In this document: piece after piece, positions 5,390-5,445 of the stretch
Layout of the letters: each line of letters begins with the position of its first letter
Position numbering within the stretch: the stretch's first letter is position 1
The notes under the pieces: model-generated
The model's database searches: none
What the model was told of the DNA's origin: nothing
Seen by the model: only the letters and a program-made list of their open reading frames with translations
Translations under genes and position numbers: made by a program
Source: Chlamydiia bacterium
GTDB taxonomy: Bacteria; Chlamydiota; Chlamydiia; Chlamydiales; Simkaniaceae
Length of the DNA: 5,445 nucleotides
NCBI GenBank assembly: GCA_020440405.1
Contig: JAGROF010000134.1
Location: 1 to 5,445, forward strand
Reading direction: 5' to 3'

Positions 5390-5445
5390 ATGCGAATTAG
5401 AGTGCGTTCAGATTTTTTTGCATTTTCTAAAGAAATTTTTCTTCG
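5390..5445 (+). CDS. Partial ORF after rplP, possibly rpmC (L29), cut by window end
   Basis: ATG 5390 lies behind GAGG at 5382-5385 (four bases spacing), eight bases after the rplP stop, and stays open to the window end: MRIRVRSDFFAFSKEIFLR, the last codon being incomplete. In most bacteria, Chlamydia included, rpmC (L29) follows rplP. The visible residues do not match the usual L29 opening (MKAKELREKS in E. coli), although SKEIFLR loosely recalls the segment of L29 around REQFNLR. A divergent L29, an unusual start, a frame problem in the T-run at 5413-5419, or a different inserted gene all remain possible. Too little is present to name it. Confidence 0.4.
   Translation, partial: MRIRVRSDFFAFSKEIFL

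Noticed and set aside
5430..5443. Palindrome AAGAAATTTTTCTT near the window end as a terminator
   Set aside because: All A/T except one base pair, with a 2-base loop; it lies within an open frame and has no downstream T-tract visible.

Overview
The window holds the 5' half of an S10/spc-type ribosomal protein operon, all on the + strand, preceded by a less conserved region with an uncharacterised gene, a very small membrane-protein ORF and a large nested inverted repeat. The ribosomal proteins read in the order L3 (rplC), L4 (rplD), L23 (rplW), L2 (rplB), S19 (rpsS), L22 (rplV), S3 (rpsC), L16 (rplP). The sequences resemble those of the phylum Chlamydiae: L4 carries QKGTGRARQGC followed by FGPKPKF and QHVRINRKER, L3 carries GSTGMRSTPGR, and L22 carries KSKSRGGR. 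The operon also starts at rplC with no rpsJ in front, which is the chlamydial layout as I recall it (rpsJ sits with fusA in Chlamydia). The moderate GC content and the divergence from Chlamydia proper suggest an environmental (Parachlamydiales/Simkania-like) lineage; that rank is inference.

Layout. Positions 1-233: no gene I can support, but a 178-bp nested inverted repeat (25-202) made of perfect 33-bp outer arms, a perfect 18-bp inner pair and a small apical pair. Positions 234-902: an unknown 222-residue protein with several hydrophobic stretches and a CxxC motif. Positions 893-1030: a 45-residue single-pass membrane ORF that starts at TTG behind a good Shine-Dalgarno sequence and overlaps the previous gene by 10 bases. 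Positions 1031-1179: an intergenic leader with a candidate promoter overlapping a small palindrome. Positions 1180-5381: eight tightly packed ribosomal protein genes with gaps of 0 to 19 bases. Positions 5390-5445: the beginning of a further ORF, cut by the window end, in the place where rpmC (L29) would be expected.

Function. The eight ribosomal proteins are primary or core constituents of the 50S (L2, L3, L4, L16, L22, L23) and 30S (S3, S19) subunits. They line the peptidyl-transferase centre, the exit tunnel, the tunnel mouth, the mRNA entry pore and the subunit-bridge region. The short spacings and the start codons that abut or lie just past stop codons indicate one co-transcribed, translationally coupled unit. 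The upstream pair (234-1030) looks like a separate small coupled unit. In Chlamydia trachomatis the position just upstream of rplC is occupied by an inclusion-membrane protein gene (CT529/Cap1), so this locus may be a lineage-variable slot next to a conserved operon. I saw no tRNA, rRNA, CRISPR array or transposase gene.
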